From positions 1-64,000 of the forward strand of contig NZ_CAJVAP010000006.1 of NCBI RefSeq assembly GCF_910593785.1: a stretch of 64,000 nucleotides of DNA. Direction: 5' to 3'. The number at the start of each line of letters is the position of its first letter. Position 1 is the first letter of the stretch. Shown here in pieces: positions 16,855 through 23,707 of the stretch. This DNA is from Leucobacter soli. GTDB lineage: Bacteria > Actinomycetota > Actinomycetes > Actinomycetales > Microbacteriaceae. Under the pieces are notes generated by a model that was not told the DNA's origin, searched no databases, and saw nothing but the letters and a program-made list of their open reading frames with translations. A program made the position numbers and the translations under genes.

Positions 16855-17604
16855 ATGAGCGGATCCGCGCCCCTGCGCGTTCAACGGCACGACGACTATG
16901 TGCTCGCGGCACTGAACTCGCCCGAGAAGCGCAATGCGATCGACCAGGAACTCATCGACGCCCTGCACTCCCTCTGCGCGGAGCTCGAGGAGCAGCCCCG
17001 CACGCTGGTGCTGTGCGGTGCTGAGGGGTTCTTCGCATCGGGGGCCGACATCGCGCAGTTGCGGGAGCGCCGTGCGGCCGACGCGCTGAAGGGCATCAAT
17101 CTGCGCGCGTTCCAGCGCATCAACGAGCTGCCGATGCCGGTCATCGCGGTGGTGAGCGGATACGCGCTGGGCGGAGGCGCGGAGCTCGCCTACGCGGCCG
17201 ATATTCGCATCGGCACCCCCACGCTGAAGGTCGGCAACCCTGAGACAGGTCTCGGCATCATCGCCGGCGCCGGAGCCGGGTGGCGCCTCCGCGAGCTGGT
17301 CGGAGAGCCGCTCGCGGCGGAGATCCTGCTCGCCGGTCGCGTGCTCGGCGCCGAGGAGAGCCTGCGCGCCGGCCTCATCACGCACCTGGAGGAGAACTTC
17401 GAGGCTGCGCTCGCGCGCGCCGAGAAGATCGCCGGGCGCATCGCGTCGCTCGACCCGGCGGCCACACAGGCGTCGAAGCGGGTGCTGCGGGCGCCGCGGG
17501 CGGCGCATCCGCAGATCGACCTCGACGAGCAGTCGGTGCTCTTCGAGAGCCCCGAGAAGACGAGACGCATGACCGAGTTCCTCGAGAAGAAGAAGAGCAG
17601 ATGA
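16855..17604 (+). CDS. Enoyl-CoA hydratase
   Basis: A 249-residue crotonase-family enzyme with a canonical active site. Oxyanion-hole segments are FASGADIAQL and GYALGGGAELAYAAD, and the glutamate-bearing loop is PETGLGIIAGAG. It should hydrate a 2-enoyl-CoA to the 3-hydroxyacyl-CoA. The ATG at 16855 lies 2 bases after the thiolase stop; a GTG at 16849 in the same frame overlaps that stop and could also start it. Its stop overlaps the next start (ATGA). Unlike the divergent crotonase at 6776, this copy looks like a standard hydratase. Confidence 0.9.
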   Translation: MSGSAPLRVQRHDDYVLAALNSPEKRNAIDQELIDALHSLCAELEEQPRTLVLCGAEGFFASGADIAQLRERRAADALKGINLRAFQRINELPMPVIAVVSGYALGGGAELAYAADIRIGTPTLKVGNPETGLGIIAGAGAGWRLRELVGEPLAAEILLAGRVLGAEESLRAGLITHLEENFEAALARAEKIAGRIASLDPAATQASKRVLRAPRAAHPQIDLDEQSVLFESPEKTRRMTEFLEKKKSR

Positions 17605-18488
17605 ACCAGCAGAACGAGTCGGGAGCCCCAGAGGATCGGGTTCCATCGCGCGTCGGCGTGCTCGGCGGAGGGCGCATGGGCGGCGGGATCGCCCACGCGT
17701 TCCTGCTCGCCGGATCCGCCGTCGCCGTCGTCGAGCGCGACGCCGCCTCGGCAGAGGCCGCCCGAGAACGGATCGAGAAGAGCGTCGACACGTCGATCGC
17801 GCGCGGATTCGACGGCGACGCCGATGCGCTGAAGCAGGCACTCCGCGTCGGCACAGAGATGGGGGCGTTCGGCGACTGCGGGCTCGTCGTCGAGGCCGTG
17901 CCGGAGGCGCTCGACCTCAAGCTCGAGGCGCTCGGCGCCATCGAGCGGTCGCTGCCCGACGGCGCGGTCATCGCGTCGAACACCTCCTCCATCCCGCTCG
18001 CGCAGCTCGCCGAATCGCTCGCCCGCCCGGCGCGGTTCATCGGCCTGCACTTCTTCAACCCGGTGCCCGCCTCGAAGCTGATCGAGGTCGTGGTGCACGA
18101 TGGAGCCGACGCCGCGCTGCCCGAGACGGTTCGCAGCTGGGTGCGCGCGCTGGGGAAGACGCCGATCACGGTCTCCGACTCGCCCGGCTTCGCCTCCAGC
18201 CGCCTCGGAGTCGCGCTCGCGCTCGAAGCCATGCGCATGGTCGAGCAGGGCGTGGCGAGTGCTGAGGACATCGATCTCGCGATGGAGCTCGGCTACCGCC
18301 ACCCGACCGGGCCGCTCAAGACCACCGACATCGTCGGGCTCGACGTGCGCCTCGGCATCGCCGAGCAGCTGGAGCGCGATCTCGGGCCCGGCTTCGCGCC
18401 GCCGCAGCTGCTGCGCGACATGGTGGCCGCCGGCAAGCTCGGCCGCAAGAGCGGCAGCGGGTTCTACGACTGGAGCGGCGAGAAGTAG
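17601..18488 (+). CDS. 3-hydroxyacyl-CoA dehydrogenase
   Basis: A 295-residue single-function NAD-dependent dehydrogenase. Residues 18-30 hold the Rossmann motif (GVLGGGRMGGGIAHAF), and the catalytic histidine lies in the HFFNPVP segment. The C-terminal dimerisation domain ends in GRKSGSGFYDW, typical of the family. It oxidises 3-hydroxyacyl-CoA to 3-ketoacyl-CoA for the thiolase. It starts inside the preceding stop codon (ATGA overlap) and is the last gene of the cluster. It converges with the toxin fusion gene 18 bases away. Confidence 0.93.
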   Translation: MNQQNESGAPEDRVPSRVGVLGGGRMGGGIAHAFLLAGSAVAVVERDAASAEAARERIEKSVDTSIARGFDGDADALKQALRVGTEMGAFGDCGLVVEAVPEALDLKLEALGAIERSLPDGAVIASNTSSIPLAQLAESLARPARFIGLHFFNPVPASKLIEVVVHDGADAALPETVRSWVRALGKTPITVSDSPGFASSRLGVALALEAMRMVEQGVASAEDIDLAMELGYRHPTGPLKTTDIVGLDVRLGIAEQLERDLGPGFAPPQLLRDMVAAGKLGRKSGSGFYDWSGEK

Positions 18489-18505
18489 CAGGGGCCTCTC
18501 GGCGC

Positions 18506-19246
18506 CTACTTGACAAGGGGGAAGAGGATCGTCTCCCTGATCCCCAGGCCGGTCAGCGCCATGAGCAGGCGATCCATGCCCATGCCCATGCCGCCCGACG
18601 GCGGCATCGCGTGCTCGAGGGCGCGCAGGAACTCCTCGTCGATCCGCATTGCCTCGTCGTCGCCGCGGGCGGCCTCGGCCGCCTGCTGCACGAAGCGCTC
18701 GCGCTGCACCACGGGGTCGATCAGCTCGGAGTAGCCGGTCGCCAGTTCGAAGCCGCGAACGTAGAGATCCCACTTCTCGACCACGCCCGTCACCTCGCGG
18801 TGGTGGCGCGTCAGCGGGCTCGTCTCGACGGGGAAGTCCATTTCCACGTTCGCGCTTGTCCAGGTAGCGACTCCCGCGCCGAAGAAGTCGTGATCCTCGG
18901 TCCAGACCGGACAACTGAGCGCGAGCGAGGCAGCGACGACCGGCCAATCCATCGGGTCACGAGAGCCGATGCGCGCAAGTGCCGCACTTCGAAGAGGAAC
19001 TATCGCTTCCTCAGTCACAGTCTCCACAAGAGGCCGCAAGCTGTCGAGCGAGTCAAGGAGTGCCTTCGGGTCGTGGCCTCTCTTGGCGCCGATCACTAGG
19101 AGGTGTCGTTCGGCTTCCTCGAACGCAAGCTCAGGCACGAAGAACGCGACCTCGGCGCCGTATTGCTCGATGAGTTCACGCACACGTTTGCCGAGCACTG
19201 CTCGGATGAGGATGTTCGCATCGAGGACGATGCGCCGGGAGATCAT
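18506..19246 (-). CDS. PIN-domain toxin fused to C-terminal part of lysyl-tRNA synthetase
   Basis: A 246-residue chimera. Residues 1-135 are a PIN-domain ribonuclease toxin: the metal-binding acids appear as D9 (IVLDANIL), E39, D97 (SRDP), and D118/D120 (WTEDHDF). Residues 136-246 are the end of a class II lysyl-tRNA synthetase. They show [25 protein letters not shown], and motif 3 as [14 protein letters not shown], finishing with the usual ETILFPLV. Motifs 1 and 2 and the anticodon-binding domain are absent, so aminoacylation is not possible. The seam lies near 18841. The start overlaps the antitoxin stop (ATGA), as in normal toxin-antitoxin operons. It may be a working toxin with a foreign tail or a relic of a recombination in lysS. 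Confidence 0.85.
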   Translation of the reverse strand: MISRRIVLDANILIRAVLGKRVRELIEQYGAEVAFFVPELAFEEAERHLLVIGAKRGHDPKALLDSLDSLRPLVETVTEEAIVPLRSAALARIGSRDPMDWPVVAASLALSCPVWTEDHDFFGAGVATWTSANVEMDFPVETSPLTRHHREVTGVVEKWDLYVRGFELATGYSELIDPVVQRERFVQQAAEAARGDDEAMRIDEEFLRALEHAMPPSGGMGMGMDRLLMALTGLGIRETILFPLVK

Positions 19247-19512
19247 GTGTTCTGTTCCACCTGGCGGTCAGCTTTCCGCAGCGCCTCGAACTCGGCCACC
19301 ACTTCATCCTCGGTCATGCCCCACTCTTCGAGCAGCGCGTTCGCCTTTCGTGCAGCCTCGGAGTAGGCCGCGATGTCAGCCTTACGATCCCGATGTACCG
19401 GGATGAACAGGCCGACCGTCTGCCCATGCCGTGTGATAGTGACGGGCTCGGTCTGGTCGATGTACTCCGCGAGGCCCTGACGGAACTCTCGAACACCAAC
19501 GGTTGTGCTCAT
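19243..19512 (-). CDS. Phd/YefM-family antitoxin
   Basis: An 89-residue antitoxin. The N-terminal part has the Phd/YefM signature ([15 protein letters not shown], then [15 protein letters not shown]), which folds into a DNA-binding dimer. The C-terminal part is acidic and charged and would wrap around the toxin. Its stop overlaps the PIN toxin start by 4 bases, giving translational coupling. AAGGAGGG precedes the ATG. Phd/PIN pairs usually repress their own promoter; a matching palindrome lies about 27 bases upstream. Confidence 0.9.
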   Translation of the reverse strand: MSTTVGVREFRQGLAEYIDQTEPVTITRHGQTVGLFIPVHRDRKADIAAYSEAARKANALLEEWGMTEDEVVAEFEALRKADRQVEQNT

Positions 19513-19536
19513 GGCAAGCCTCCCTCCTTGTGTAAT

Positions 19537-19558
19537 GATGTGTACACACTAACACATC
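19537..19558 (-). promoter_or_regulatory. Toxin-antitoxin operator candidate
   Basis: The perfect palindrome TGTGTACACA (19539-19548) lies inside a wider symmetric block that ends in AACACATC. It is placed between the antitoxin start and its likely promoter, where Phd/YefM proteins usually bind. Confidence 0.5.
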
Positions 19559-19750
19559 GGTGCGCGCGCGTCGAGAGTTGCGGCAGCTCGCGCCTCGGCA
19601 GCCTTGCCACTGGCGCGAGCAGAAAGCGGGCCATTTCCGGGCCATTCTTTCCGTGAAAAGTAACTGCAGCCAACTGGCACTCGCCGACTGAAACCGCGTG
19701 TTTCTGCGGATCGTGCTTATGTATACAGTACGGAAAAACACCTGATCACA

Positions 19751-19792
19751 CTGAAAATCGAAAGGTCACCGGATCGACGCCGGTCGGAGCCA
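19751..19792 (+). other. Decayed 3' tRNA fragment (tRNA-Phe-like), possible attachment site
   Basis: CTGAAAATC (19751-19759) resembles the anticodon loop of tRNA-Phe(GAA). It is followed by a T-arm with a perfect 5-bp stem (ACCGG 19768-19772, CCGGT 19780-19784), a 7-base loop ATCGACG, then CGGAGCC plus a discriminator A, as at the 3' end of an acceptor stem. No matching 5' half is present upstream, and the T-loop departs from TTCGANY. This is what an integrated element leaves at a tRNA gene, but it could also be a chance likeness. Confidence 0.4.
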
Positions 19793-19817
19793 CGTAGCGG
19801 AGATTACACCGCTACTG

Positions 19818-19859
19818 AACCCTCAAGAGGCTTCTACTCTTGGGGGTTCGCTTATTTTT
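19818..19859 (+). terminator. Rho-independent terminator
   Basis: AACCCTCAAGAG (19818-19829) pairs with CTCTTGGGGGTT (19837-19848) over 12 bp with one T-G pair, followed by a T-run ending at 19859. It lies 25 bases after the tRNA-like fragment, consistent with an old tRNA terminator. Confidence 0.75.
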
Positions 19860-20289
19860 CCTGGTCAGACTGTGGTTCTGGGGTGCTTCACCGTCGCCCT
19901 ACGCGCCGTGACCGTCATCCTGCGCACAGTCGCAGGATCCATTTCTGCGGTCGCCGTCAGAAGCGCGTAGATTGCGTTGGGCGCGCCCGCCCGCGCCCGG
20001 CAACCCGCCCCTGAACCAGATTCCTCTGTCCTGCTCCCGAGGCCAGTGCCGTGGACCACCGGGCCAGGATCTGGCTCCTGATACCCGGGCTGCGCGATCT
20101 TGTCAGGTCGCTGCTGATACTCCGCGAGTATCTCGGCCGGGCTACGGGTCTCAGAGTGGAGGCAGAGTCACCACTCGACCACGCGGCGCAGACGCTGTTC
20201 GGGCATGCCGCGATGGTGCGGAAGGAGCCGCCGCACTTGCGAACTGGTGCCGCCCTCGACTCCGTTCGTCGTTGACGGGCGTTCCAGAA

Positions 20290-20356
20290 TGTACGAGATC
20301 GTCGAGGCTGTACGAGATCGTGCGTCGAAAACGTACCGCGCCGACGATCTCATGCA
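20290..20356. repeat. 13-bp repeat, two direct copies and one inverted
   Basis: TGTACGAGATCGT occurs at 20290-20302 and 20309-20321 (19-base period). An inverted copy with 2 differences lies at 20344-20356. Directly after it, GTCTGGT / ACCAGAC (20357-20377) form a perfect 7-bp hairpin. Confidence 0.6.
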
Positions 20357-20373
20357 GTCTGGTTTGCGGGACC

Positions 20374-20394
20374 AGACCCCAGACCCCAGACTCC
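20374..20394. repeat. 7-bp tandem repeat
   Basis: Three consecutive units AGACCCC, AGACCCC, AGACTCC. It overlaps the right arm of the 20357-20377 hairpin. Confidence 0.6.
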
Positions 20395-20423
20395 ATGTCC
20401 CGGGCTCTCAGCCCCGCAGCCCC

Positions 20424-20675
20424 CTATCGCCCAGGCGCCGGGCACGTCAGGTGCGTCGGCTTTCCGGGTCCGCCGCGGTCGATGCGATGCTCGGCTATCG
20501 GCTGCCCGCAGATCGGGCATTTCGGATCGGCCGGCGGGACGTAGGCGGGCTCGTTCGGGTCCCCGAGCTGGGAGGCTCCCTCGAACTGGTAGAAGAAGCG
20601 ACGCCACGCGGCCCAGAAGCCGGGCTGGCCGTCCCACGGGGTCTCATGCCAGAGCCGTCGTTTTCGTTTGCGCAC
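20424..20675 (-). CDS. Small zinc-ribbon protein, function unknown
   Basis: An 83-residue protein with a basic start (VRKRKRRLWHETPWDG), an aromatic stretch (FWAAWRRFFYQFEGASQLG) and a C-terminal metal-binding part with CPIC and a later single Cys (THLTCP). Related small proteins are widespread in Microbacteriaceae, but I know no function. I chose the GTG at 20675: a -10 box TATCAT (20688-20683) ends 7 bases before it and TTTGCA (20710-20705) lies 16 bases further up, so the mRNA probably begins at the start codon. It is divergent from the OhrR-like gene and shares its control region. Confidence 0.75.
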   Translation of the reverse strand: MRKRKRRLWHETPWDGQPGFWAAWRRFFYQFEGASQLGDPNEPAYVPPADPKCPICGQPIAEHRIDRGGPGKPTHLTCPAPGR

Positions 20676-20712
20676 AAACAAAATGATAGCACATTTCGTT
20701 CGTGTGCAAACG
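20665..20712. promoter_or_regulatory. Shared divergent promoter with MarR-type operator
   Basis: CGTTTGCGCAC (20665-20675) and GTGTGCAAACG (20702-20712) form an inverted repeat matching at 10 of 11 positions, centred between the two divergent genes. The left half also contains a self-complementary GTTTG-CGCA-CAAAC. The minus-strand promoter TTTGCA-16-TATCAT lies between the arms. This is the expected position for a MarR-family repressor to control both genes. Confidence 0.6.
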
Positions 20713-20719
20713 AGGTAGG

Positions 20720-21184
20720 ATGGACGGCGTGGAGCAACTGCCCGAAGACGCACTCGAACTCGATCGACAGGTGTGCTTCGCGCTCGCGGTCGCCAGCCGG
20801 AGCGTGATCGGCGTCTACCGACCGATCCTCGAACCGCTCGGCCTCACCCACCCGCAGTACCTCGTGATGCTCGCTCTCTGGGGCGACTCGCCCCTGCGCT
20901 TCGGCGAGATCGCCGACATGCTCCACCTCGACCCCGCCACGCTCTCGCCGCTGGTCAAACGCTTGGAGCAGTCCGGGCTCGTCGAACGCCTCCCCGCGGA
21001 AGGCGACGACCGCACGTTCTGCCTCGCTCCGACGGCAGCGGGCACAGCGCTGCGAGAGCGGGCGCTCTCCGTGCCGCCCGCGGTCATCGAACGGCTCGGC
21101 CTGCCCGTGGAACGTCTCATGGCACTCCGCGATGACCTCGCGATCGTGATCGACGCGGTCGAGCGGTCCGGCCGGGCCGGTTGA
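20720..21184 (+). CDS. MarR-family regulator, OhrR-like peroxide sensor
   Basis: A 154-residue winged-helix regulator. The N-terminal LDRQVCFALAVASR, with C19, matches the OhrR segment whose cysteine senses organic hydroperoxides. RPILEPLGLTHPQYLVMLALW and LDPATLSPLVKRLEQSGLV are the conserved core and recognition helix. OhrR proteins repress the ohr peroxidase gene, but no ohr/OsmC gene lies in this window; the divergent zinc-ribbon gene and the downstream permease are the neighbours. I chose the ATG at 20720 (CGAGG 4-5 bases upstream); an in-frame GTG at 20702 lies inside the operator. Confidence 0.85.
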   Translation: MDGVEQLPEDALELDRQVCFALAVASRSVIGVYRPILEPLGLTHPQYLVMLALWGDSPLRFGEIADMLHLDPATLSPLVKRLEQSGLVERLPAEGDDRTFCLAPTAAGTALRERALSVPPAVIERLGLPVERLMALRDDLAIVIDAVERSGRAG

Positions 21185-21240
21185 TGCTCCGACCCCGGCG
21201 GTGCTCCGCCTCCGGATAGCCGTCGACTAGGATCCGGAAT

Positions 21241-21268
21241 ACGCATCGAACGCCGCGAACGCATCGAA
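21241..21268. repeat. Two copies of ACGCATCGAA upstream of the permease
   Basis: The 10-base unit occurs at 21241-21250 and 21259-21268 (18-base period), about 45-72 bases before the permease start. A TAGGAT box at 21228-21233 could be its -10 promoter element. The repeat might be an activator or repressor site. Confidence 0.35.
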
Positions 21269-21312
21269 ACGTCGCGTACGCCGCGCTCGCCCCGTGATCG
21301 GAAGGCCTGTCG

Positions 21313-23130
21313 ATGACCCCGGATCTGCTGCTGGTGCTCGCGCTCCTGGTCGCCGTCGTCGTCCTCTTCGGCATCGGCAGGCCCCGCTTGGATGTCGTCG
21401 CCCTTCTCGCGATCGTCGCGTTCCCGCTCACCGGCGTGCTGAGCGTCCCGGAGACGCTCGCCGGGTTCGCGGATCCGAACGTGATCCTGATCGCGGCACT
21501 GTTCGTCGTGGGCGAGGGCCTCTCCCGGACCGGAGTGACGTACCGGCTGGGCGATTGGCTCGCCGCGAAGTCCGGATCGAGCCGGACCCGGCTCATCGTG
21601 CTGCTCATGGTGACGGTCGCCGGACTCGGCGCGGTGATGAGCTCGACCGGGGTGGTCGCGATCTTCATCCCCGTCGTGATGAGCCTGGCCTCGCGGTTGG
21701 GCATGTCGCCGCGGCGGCTGATGATGCCGCTCAGCATGGCCGCGCTGATCAGCGGCATGCTCACGCTGATCGCGACCGCGCCGAACCTGGTCGTCGACGC
21801 CGAGCTCGCGCGGCAGGGGGCCGACGGCTTCGGCTTCTTCTCGGTCACACCGTTCGGCCTCGTGATCCTCGCGCTCGGGATCGGTTACGCCCTGTTCGCG
21901 CAGCGATTCCTCGGCGGTGTCGAGGCGGACGAGACGGGGAGCGCGCGCGACTCGTTCGACGACCTCTTCGCCCGTTACGGCGTCGATCGGCGCGCCGGCA
22001 GGTACCGGGTCGAGCCGGGATCGCCGCTCATCGGCGCAACGATCCCGGCCGTCGACTTCGGCACGACGGGCGCGTTCATCCTGGGGATCGAGCGCAAGCG
22101 CTTCTGGCGGCGGACGACCTTCCTGATCGCGCCGGACACGTCCGTCCGGCGCGGGGATACGCTGATCCTCGACCTCGCCCCGGACGCACCGACCCTCGGC
22201 CGGCTCGGACTCGACTACGTCGGCACGTCGGATCGCGTCTTCGACGACCACGCTCGGCAGCTCGGGGTGGTCGAGATCGTCGTGCCGCCGGATTCTCCCC
22301 TGGTCGGCCGCGCCGTGGGGGACTTGCGGCTCCGCCCGACGCATGATGTGACGGTGCTCGGCATGCGCCAGGGCGGCCGAGCCCCGGAGTCGGACTTCGC
22401 GGATCGGCGCCTGCGGGCTGGAGCCGCGCTGCTCGTCGCGGGGGACTGGGAGGCGATCCGGCGTCTCGGCGATGCCACCCGGGACTTCGTCGCGCTGGCA
22501 CCGCCGTCGGAGAGCGACGAGAGCGCGCCCGCGGCGGCACGCGCACCCTTCGCCCTGCTGAGCCTGGCCCTGATGATCGTGCTGATGGTGACCGGCGTGG
22601 TGCCGAACGTGATCGCGGCCCTCATCGCAGCGCTCCTCATGGGCGCCTTCCGCGCGATCGACATGGCCTCCGCCTATCGTGCCATCCATTGGCCGACGCT
22701 GCTGCTCATCGCCGGCATGCTGCCGTTCGCCGAAGCGCTGAAGGCGACGGGCGGCATCGACCTCGCGGTCGGCGGCCTGACCGCTGCGTTCGGCGGGGCG
22801 GGCCCCTACGCGATGCTCGCCGTGCTGTTCGCCGCGACCGCGATCATCGGGCTCTTCGTCTCGAACACCGCGACGGCGGTGCTGATGGCGCCTGTCGCGA
22901 TCGCCGCGGCGGGCGCGATGGGCGTCTCCCCGTATCCGTTCGCGATGACCGTGATGCTCGCGGCCTCCGCCGCGTTCGTCACCCCGGTGTCCTCCCCGGT
23001 GAACATGCTCGTCATGGAGCCCGGCCGCTATCGCTTCGGCGACTTCGTGCGGATCGGGGCGCCGTTCACCGTGATCGTGCTGATGGTGAGCGTCCTGCTG
23101 GTCCCCGTGCTGCTGCCGTTCCACCCCTGA
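21313..23130 (+). CDS. SLC13/CitM-type permease with RCK_C (TrkA-C) domains
   Basis: A 605-residue membrane transporter. About six hydrophobic segments occur at residues 1-205, then a soluble part (about 215-400) with two RCK_C-like domains (IPAVDFGTTGAFILGI and LVGRAVGDLRLR), then further membrane segments with NTATAVLMAPVAIA and the typical VTPVSSPVNMLVMEPG loop. This arrangement is known from divalent-anion symporter relatives, often annotated as sulfate or dicarboxylate permeases. The substrate is unclear. It follows the OhrR-like gene by 128 bases. Confidence 0.85.
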   Translation: MTPDLLLVLALLVAVVVLFGIGRPRLDVVALLAIVAFPLTGVLSVPETLAGFADPNVILIAALFVVGEGLSRTGVTYRLGDWLAAKSGSSRTRLIVLLMVTVAGLGAVMSSTGVVAIFIPVVMSLASRLGMSPRRLMMPLSMAALISGMLTLIATAPNLVVDAELARQGADGFGFFSVTPFGLVILALGIGYALFAQRFLGGVEADETGSARDSFDDLFARYGVDRRAGRYRVEPGSPLIGATIPAVDFGTTGAFILGIERKRFWRRTTFLIAPDTSVRRGDTLILDLAPDAPTLGRLGLDYVGTSDRVFDDHARQLGVVEIVVPPDSPLVGRAVGDLRLRPTHDVTVLGMRQGGRAPESDFADRRLRAGAALLVAGDWEAIRRLGDATRDFVALAPPSESDESAPAAARAPFALLSLALMIVLMVTGVVPNVIAALIAALLMGAFRAIDMASAYRAIHWPTLLLIAGMLPFAEALKATGGIDLAVGGLTAAFGGAGPYAMLAVLFAATAIIGLFVSNTATAVLMAPVAIAAAGAMGVSPYPFAMTVMLAASAAFVTPVSSPVNMLVMEPGRYRFGDFVRIGAPFTVIVLMVSVLLVPVLLPFHP

Positions 23131-23152
23131 GCTCCCGGTAGGCTCGGGAGGC

Positions 23153-23695
23153 ATGGCGACCGGAGCGACGATTCACACCTTCGACGTGCAGATCGCGGAC
23201 GTGGATCGCGGCGTCTACGAGGATCTCTCGCTGCGCGTCGCCCGGCACCCCTCCGAGACCGACGCCTTCATGGTGACCCGCCTGCTCGCATACTGCCTCG
23301 AGTACGAGGAGGGCATCGCGTTCGGGGCCGGCGGGATCTCGTCCACGGAGGAACCGGCCGTGCTGGTGCGGGATCTCACCGATCGGGTTACGGCCTGGAT
23401 CGAGATCGGCGCTCCGGACGCGCAGCGCCTGCACTTCGGCAGCAAGCTCGCCGATCGTGCCGCCGTGTACACGCACCGCGATCCGGCGAAGCTCCTCGCC
23501 GCGTGGGCGGGGAAGGGCATCCATCGCGCCGAGGACATCGTTCTGCGCTCGTTCGATCCGGGGTTCATCGACGCGGTCGCCGCCGAGCTCGCGCGGCGCA
23601 GCACGATGACGGTCTCGGTGACCGAGGGGCAGCTCTATCTCGAGATCAACGGGGCCGCGCTGCACACGGAGATCGAGGAGCACCGCGCCGGTTGA
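23153..23695 (+). CDS. YaeQ-family protein
   Basis: A 180-residue YaeQ homologue. The N-terminus (ATIHTFDVQIADVDRGVYEDLSLRVARHPSETDAFMVTRLLAYC) is characteristic. The family has a PD-(D/E)XK-like fold and is suspected to be nuclease-related, but its role is not established. GGGAGG immediately precedes the ATG, and a TAGGCT box 8 bases upstream could give a very short leader. It is 22 bases after the permease stop. Confidence 0.88.
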   Translation: MATGATIHTFDVQIADVDRGVYEDLSLRVARHPSETDAFMVTRLLAYCLEYEEGIAFGAGGISSTEEPAVLVRDLTDRVTAWIEIGAPDAQRLHFGSKLADRAAVYTHRDPAKLLAAWAGKGIHRAEDIVLRSFDPGFIDAVAAELARRSTMTVSVTEGQLYLEINGAALHTEIEEHRAG

Positions 23696-23707
23696 TCGCG
23701 GGCGGGT

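Larger units (their letters stand above)
19860..20423. other. Gene-poor stretch
   Basis: About 560 bases between the terminator and the zinc-ribbon gene. No reading frame here resembles a known protein or has a convincing ribosome site; the longest candidates (for example 20051-20275) have unremarkable composition. Repeats at 20290-20394 are listed separately. It may be decayed mobile DNA next to the tRNA-like fragment. Confidence 0.5.

Noticed and set aside
18506-18841. Ordinary lysyl-tRNA synthetase gene
   Set aside because: Only the last 111 residues are present; the rest of the frame is a PIN domain.
20051-20275. 74-codon plus-strand frame in the gene-poor stretch
   Set aside because: No ribosome site, no recognisable fold, and a neighbouring frame is equally open.
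20815-23154. Minus-strand 779-codon frame opposite the OhrR-like and permease genes
   Set aside because: Extremely rich in His, Arg, Asp and Glu, with no family features; the plus strand encodes clear membrane helices.
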